DNA of 19,159 nucleotides, taken from contig CACXGG010000029.1 in NCBI GenBank assembly GCA_902767145.1, positions 1 through 19,159 of the forward strand, given 5' to 3'. The stretch's first letter is position 1; every line of letters starts with the position of its first letter. This DNA is from Oscillospiraceae bacterium (GTDB lineage Bacteria; Bacillota; Clostridia; Saccharofermentanales; Saccharofermentanaceae). The notes below the pieces were generated by a model that had not been told where the DNA came from, did no database searches, and saw only the letters and a list, made by a program, of their open reading frames with translations. Both the position numbers and the translations under genes were made by a program. Below, piece by piece: positions 16,406-19,159 of this stretch.

Positions 16406-16434
16406 ATTTTACAACAGAATAAAATATTTTTAAA
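16406..16434 (-). promoter_or_regulatory. Promoter of the sensor/EAL gene, giving a near-leaderless mRNA
   Basis: TTTAAA (16434-16429, 4 of 6) and TAAAAT (16411-16406, 5 of 6) with a 17-base spacer fill the 35-base gap after the SDR gene. Only 6 bases separate the -10 from the ATG at 16399, so transcription should begin at or next to the start codon. No GGAGG-like sequence precedes it. Confidence 0.55.
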
Positions 16435-17139
16435 CTATTGACTGTCTTTCTTTCTGCCGATCCTTCTGTACTGGGGAACGATGGTGATCTCGCGGACAAG
16501 GGTTCCTTCCCTGGCTGAAAGGGCATCTTTCAGAGCCTCTGCCACATCAGAAGGGTCCAGGGCACATCCCGGTTCTTCACAGCAGCCGAAGTCCGCATTT
16601 CTGTAAAGGGCCGTATCTGTCATATCTGGCAGTACATCGATGACCCTGATACCATGTTTCCTTGCCTCTTCAAAGATACTTCTCGAAAAGCTCAAAAGTC
16701 CGGCTTTACAGGCTCCGTAGGCTGCACCGTAGGTATTCACCTCCCTGGAGGTCACAGAACAGATATTGATGATGGTGCCGCTCTTTTTCTGCTTCATATA
16801 AGGGAGCACATAGGATGTAAGAAGGAGCGGGACTTCCAGGTCTGTCCTTACAAGGCTCCTGATATCCTCCGGGGATATATTTTCGTGAAGTCCGTAAAAG
16901 CCAACCCCGGCGCAGTTTACCAGGATATCAGGCTGTCTTTCCTTTATGACGGTTACTGCTTTTTCTGAAAACTGCTCCTCCGAAGTAAGGTCGCAGACCA
17001 TCATCTCAAAGTCTTCCCTTTCCTTGAACTCCCTGCCTATACCAAGGACTTCATATCCGAGGTCTTTCAGCATCCGGGCGATAGCTCTGCCGATGCCGGA
17101 AGATGCACCTGTTACGAGAGCAGTCTTATCAGTATTCAT
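16435..17139 (-). CDS. Short-chain dehydrogenase/reductase
   Basis: Classical SDR of 234 residues using NAD(P)H; the substrate is unknown. The Rossmann signature TGASSGIGRAIA is at about residues 10-21, NCAGVGFYG gives the N-A-G motif, and the catalytic residues are Ser in NICSVTS and the Y-x-x-x-K of AAYGACKAG. An in-frame ATG at 17166 is rejected: GGAGGA lies 7 bases before the ATG at 17139, and the protein then begins normally at MNTDKTALVTG. The start overlaps the end of the SPL homologue by 11 bases, so translation is coupled and the two are in one operon. The C-terminus is short, so the substrate lid is small. The nearest likely roles are reduction of a carbonyl or sugar intermediate. 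Confidence 0.94.
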   Translation of the reverse strand: MNTDKTALVTGASSGIGRAIARMLKDLGYEVLGIGREFKEREDFEMMVCDLTSEEQFSEKAVTVIKERQPDILVNCAGVGFYGLHENISPEDIRSLVRTDLEVPLLLTSYVLPYMKQKKSGTIINICSVTSREVNTYGAAYGACKAGLLSFSRSIFEEARKHGIRVIDVLPDMTDTALYRNADFGCCEEPGCALDPSDVAEALKDALSAREGTLVREITIVPQYRRIGRKKDSQ

Positions 17140-18097
17140 ATATCTTTCCTCCGTCCATAACTTCAAGGAGACTGTCCTTTACCAATGATATCATCTTTTC
17201 CCTGACCTCATCGGGATATACGCAGTATCCTTCCCTGTTCTCAAAGGGATAAAGGACACAGGAACCTTCAGAGTTCCTGCGAAGCTGCTTCAGGTAATCC
17301 TTTGAGATCCTGAAGGTGCCAATGCTCACATCCCTGACCTTACTGAGATCTATTGATGATATCACCTGATCCATAAACCTGCCGTAGCATTCTCTGTAGT
17401 CACTGACATAGATAACGGGATCAAAGCAGAGCCTTACGGCTGCTCCCTGCTGCATGGCTCTTTTTATGGCTTCCAGCCTTACTTTCAAAGGGGCGGTCCC
17501 GTGTTCGAACCTTTCCGTGATCTCCTCAGGTGAAAGGGAAAATGCATATATGATACGTTCGGACACTGCAAAAGACGATGGTGCCGACTTTGTGCGGAGC
17601 TCTATGGTCAGGTCTTCCCTTTTGGCGGCAAGGTCTGTCCAGAAGTCGGAAAGCCCTGTAAATCCGTTGATGGCAGGAATGTCTGTCTCGTATGATGTGT
17701 TTATGTGAACAGGGCCTTCCCTCAGGAGTTCATCCACATCCTTTTCAAAATCCCGGAGGTTTACGAAGACCACCAGGTTTGCTCCGGGATACATGCCCTT
17801 CAGAAAGCAGTATTCACAGTCGAAGATGCAGTTCATGGCATTTTCGGAATAGAATGTCCTTTCCGCATCGAAATCCTGACATACGGGAGCTGTCTCAAAG
17901 ATCCTCTGACCGTCATTTACTGCCAGGACCAGCTTTCGCGATGCTGCCTGCACCTTAAAGTCCTGATGCTTTCTGTTGAAGACATCCTTATAGTGGTGGA
18001 TCTCTATTACCTTAGATCCGGGAAATGTGGAAAGGATCTTTTGTGTAAGGGGATATCCCAGGGCTCTTTTTTCAACGTAGATGTGAGAGAAGGCCAT
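17129..18097 (-). CDS. splB: Spore photoproduct lyase family radical-SAM protein
   Basis: Homologue of spore photoproduct lyase, which uses a 5'-deoxyadenosyl radical to reverse the thymine dimer 5-thyminyl-5,6-dihydrothymine in spore DNA. The 322-residue length is close to the roughly 340 of Bacillus SplB. The N-terminal HIYVEKRALGYPL matches the family; the [4Fe-4S] motif is C90-IFD-C94-EY-C97. ELRTKSA, FSLSPEEITERFEHGTAP and the C-terminal region align with SplB. By my alignment the hydrogen-donor Cys141 of B. subtilis corresponds to Y136 in INTSYETDI and Tyr99 to F98, while Tyr97 is kept as Y96 and C73 may serve as in clostridial enzymes. The protein may have a changed mechanism or substrate. 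The start has GAGG 6 bases upstream. It overlaps the nucleosidase by 26 bases and the SDR by 11. Confidence 0.88.
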   Translation of the reverse strand: MAFSHIYVEKRALGYPLTQKILSTFPGSKVIEIHHYKDVFNRKHQDFKVQAASRKLVLAVNDGQRIFETAPVCQDFDAERTFYSENAMNCIFDCEYCFLKGMYPGANLVVFVNLRDFEKDVDELLREGPVHINTSYETDIPAINGFTGLSDFWTDLAAKREDLTIELRTKSAPSSFAVSERIIYAFSLSPEEITERFEHGTAPLKVRLEAIKRAMQQGAAVRLCFDPVIYVSDYRECYGRFMDQVISSIDLSKVRDVSIGTFRISKDYLKQLRRNSEGSCVLYPFENREGYCVYPDEVREKMISLVKDSLLEVMDGGKIYEY

Positions 18098-18869
18098 CTA
18101 TTACCTCATTTCCTTCCTTCTTGTCATCTACGGGAAGTTCCCTGTCTATAAGACTGCGGATATCCAGGCCTTCTGCCCTGCAGTATCTGTAGATCTCAGT
18201 GAGCCTGTTTTTCATATATTCTGTACATTTTAGCTCTTCAGCGAGCTTTTTAAGGTCTTCATAGTCTTCCGCGTGAGTCTTCTTTCCCTCTCTGAGGATG
18301 CCGATGACCCTGACGATATCATCGATCACATTCTCCATGAGCCTCTGTACTACGGGTGCTGTAAGGCCGGATACATCCCCGGCGTCAGATACCACCTTCA
18401 GTACAGCGATATCATCGGGACCCATAATGAAGTTCACGGCTTCAAAGACGGCTGAACCCTCCATATCGTAAAGGCAGTCCGTACCTTCCATATCCTCGTT
18501 CCTAACAAGTCTCGAAAAGGTAACCAGCCCCTTCTCTGGAAGGCCTGTCTCATAGACCATATCAGGATAAAGATCTCTTTTTGTATCGTTATCAGTCAGT
18601 TTGTTCACAAGGAAGATCTGTCCCTGGACGTCTCTGTCGGGACATGCGCAGATGCCTGCGTTCAGGACCTTGTCGTCACCTGTCCCGTATCTTGACAGGA
18701 TATAAGATACAGAGGAAGCGGCGGACACCTTACCCATACCGGTAACAGTGAGGATCACGTCATCTGACCTGAACACCCTGAACACAGTCTCTTCAGCCAC
18801 TGCTTTAAGGTTAAGCGTCGATATTATAGGCGCAGCTTCGGGATACATGGCACAAAAGATAAACAGCAT
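18072..18869 (-). CDS. Nucleosidase/nucleoside phosphorylase-fold protein (MTAN-like) with a helical C-terminal extension
   Basis: A 265-residue member of the PNP/UDP phosphorylase superfamily, most like methylthioadenosine/SAH nucleosidase, which breaks the glycosidic bond of a nucleoside. From M1 the N-terminus MLFIFCAMYPEAAPI matches the MTAN start, with E11 at the position of the catalytic acid Glu12. D-M136-E137 in YDMEGSAVFEAV and D162 in VVSDAGD correspond to the sugar- and base-contacting residues. Residues about 195-265 form a charged helical extension not typical of MTAN. A longer in-frame start at 18944 would run into the tRNA terminator and is rejected; AAAGGGG stands upstream of 18869. 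It is first of a three-gene operon with the SPL homologue and the SDR. It might clear 5'-deoxyadenosine or methylthioadenosine, which radical-SAM enzymes release, but the substrate is not shown. Confidence 0.82.
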   Translation of the reverse strand: MLFIFCAMYPEAAPIISTLNLKAVAEETVFRVFRSDDVILTVTGMGKVSAASSVSYILSRYGTGDDKVLNAGICACPDRDVQGQIFLVNKLTDNDTKRDLYPDMVYETGLPEKGLVTFSRLVRNEDMEGTDCLYDMEGSAVFEAVNFIMGPDDIAVLKVVSDAGDVSGLTAPVVQRLMENVIDDIVRVIGILREGKKTHAEDYEDLKKLAEELKCTEYMKNRLTEIYRYCRAEGLDIRSLIDRELPVDDKKEGNEVIDGLLSHLR

Positions 18870-18902
18870 AGGATCCGCCCCTTTCCCACTTTTTACAGGA
18901 TA

Positions 18903-18932
18903 ATTGTACCCTGTCACGGATCGTGATTGCAA
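18903..18932 (-). promoter_or_regulatory. Promoter of the nucleosidase-SPL-SDR operon with a palindrome in its spacer
   Basis: TTGCAA (18932-18927, 4 of 6), an 18-base spacer, and TACAAT (18908-18903, 5 of 6); the start would be near 18897. It looks like a vegetative sigma-A promoter and not like a sporulation sigma-G promoter. TCACGGATCGTGA (18914-18926), a TCACG-N3-CGTGA inverted repeat, fills most of the spacer and could bind a repressor. Confidence 0.6.
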
Positions 18933-18933
18933 T

Positions 18934-18962
18934 AAAAAACCCACCAGCTGATGCTGATGGGT
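18934..18962 (-). terminator. Rho-independent terminator of the tRNA-Leu/tRNA-fMet operon
   Basis: ACCCATCAGC (18962-18953) pairs with GCTGGTGGGT (18948-18939) around a 4-base loop, with one T-G pair, and is followed by T-rich sequence. It begins 5 bases after the tRNA-fMet CCA end and separates the tRNA operon from the nucleosidase promoter. Confidence 0.93.
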
Positions 18963-18967
18963 AAAAC

Positions 18968-19044
18968 TGGTTGCGGAGGAGGGACTCGAACCACTCGACC
19001 TCCGGGTTATGAGCCCGGCAAGCTACCAACTGCTCCACTCCGCG
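18968..19044 (-). tRNA. Initiator tRNA-fMet (CAU), CCA encoded, T-stem bulged
   Basis: A 77-base tRNA with anticodon CAU in CTCATAA. Three initiator marks are visible: a C1-A72 mismatch at the top of the acceptor stem, three G-C pairs (GGG/CCC) at the base of the anticodon stem, and an A11-U24 pair in the D-stem. The discriminator is A and CCA is encoded. The T-arm, GAGTGGTTCGAGTCCCTC, pairs fully only if one T is bulged (GAG-T-GG against CCCTC). It lies 28 bases after tRNA-Leu and in the same transcript. Confidence 0.95.
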
Positions 19045-19072
19045 GTATCGTTATGTTGCACATCGGAATAAA

Positions 19073-19159
19073 TGGTGCTCGTGACCGGACTTGAACCGGT
19101 ACGGATTTTACTCCGACGGATTTTAAGTCCGTTGCGTCTGCCAATTTCGCCACACGAGC
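19073..19159 (-). tRNA. tRNA-Leu (UAA), CCA encoded
   Basis: An 87-base class II tRNA whose 5' end is the last base of the window. GCTCGTG and CACGAGC form the seven-pair acceptor stem, the anticodon is UAA in ACTTAAAATC, a long variable arm follows, and the T-loop is GTTCAAGTC. The discriminator is A, then encoded CCA. It reads UUA and, by wobble, UUG. It leads the operon with tRNA-fMet; its promoter lies beyond the window. Confidence 0.97.

Noticed and set aside
18870..18944. A longer nucleosidase start at 18944, and a 75-codon frame reading from 19038 through tRNA-fMet
   Set aside because: Both use tRNA or terminator sequence as coding DNA; the ATG at 18869 has a ribosome binding site and the MTAN-type N-terminus.
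1..19159. CRISPR array, insertion sequence, prophage or integrated element
   Set aside because: No regularly spaced repeats, transposase or integrase motifs, or flanking target-site duplications are visible. The tRNAs at the right end show no attachment-site duplicate inside the window.

Overview
The window looks like chromosomal core and near-core DNA from a member of the class Clostridia (Firmicutes), of roughly even GC content. The grounds are a leucine-type T-box leader, strong GGAGG ribosome binding sites, a miaB-mutS pair, a spore photoproduct lyase homologue and a LacI-sensor/GGDEF/EAL protein. I cannot place it to genus. Most genes are on the minus strand; only a D,D-carboxypeptidase-like gene and a GNAT gene run on the plus strand. 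I see no insertion sequence, prophage, CRISPR array or plasmid signature.

Layout. 1-3488 (minus): miaB then mutS (cut by the window edge), overlapping by ATGA. 3489-3557: compact divergent promoter. 3558-5466 (plus): a secreted, membrane-anchored PBP-like protein lacking key catalytic residues, then a GNAT acetyltransferase whose end overlaps the next convergent gene. 11360-5461 (minus): a promoter with a palindrome, a T-box leader, leuA, then glf, a GtrA-family gene and a large GT-C-like membrane protein, packed so tightly that one T-box-controlled transcript is likely. 13198-11372 (minus): a very acidic, almost arginine-free lipoprotein with a duplicated domain. 16399-13286 (minus): a 1037-residue protein with a LacI-type sensor, a degenerate GGDEF, an intact-looking EAL and a beta-rich tail. 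18869-16435 (minus): an operon of a PNP/MTAN-fold nucleosidase, a radical-SAM spore photoproduct lyase homologue and a short-chain dehydrogenase. 19159-18934 (minus): tRNA-Leu(UAA), initiator tRNA-fMet and a terminator.

How the genes may work together. Glf (making UDP-galactofuranose), a GtrA-type membrane protein and a GT-C-like protein form a plausible module for decorating an extracellular glycan; it appears to be expressed together with leuA under tRNA-sensing control. The nucleosidase/SPL-homologue/SDR operon is the best candidate for an undescribed functional unit: its three enzyme types are translationally coupled, and the SPL homologue differs from the Bacillus enzyme at residues tied to hydrogen transfer. 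The other notable items are the active-site-degenerate carboxypeptidase, the sensor/EAL protein with its beta-rich tail, and an initiator tRNA with a bulged T-stem. Several starts were moved from the longest open frame to match ribosome binding sites: leuA 11026, glf 9356, gtrA 8256, SDR 17139, nucleosidase 18869.
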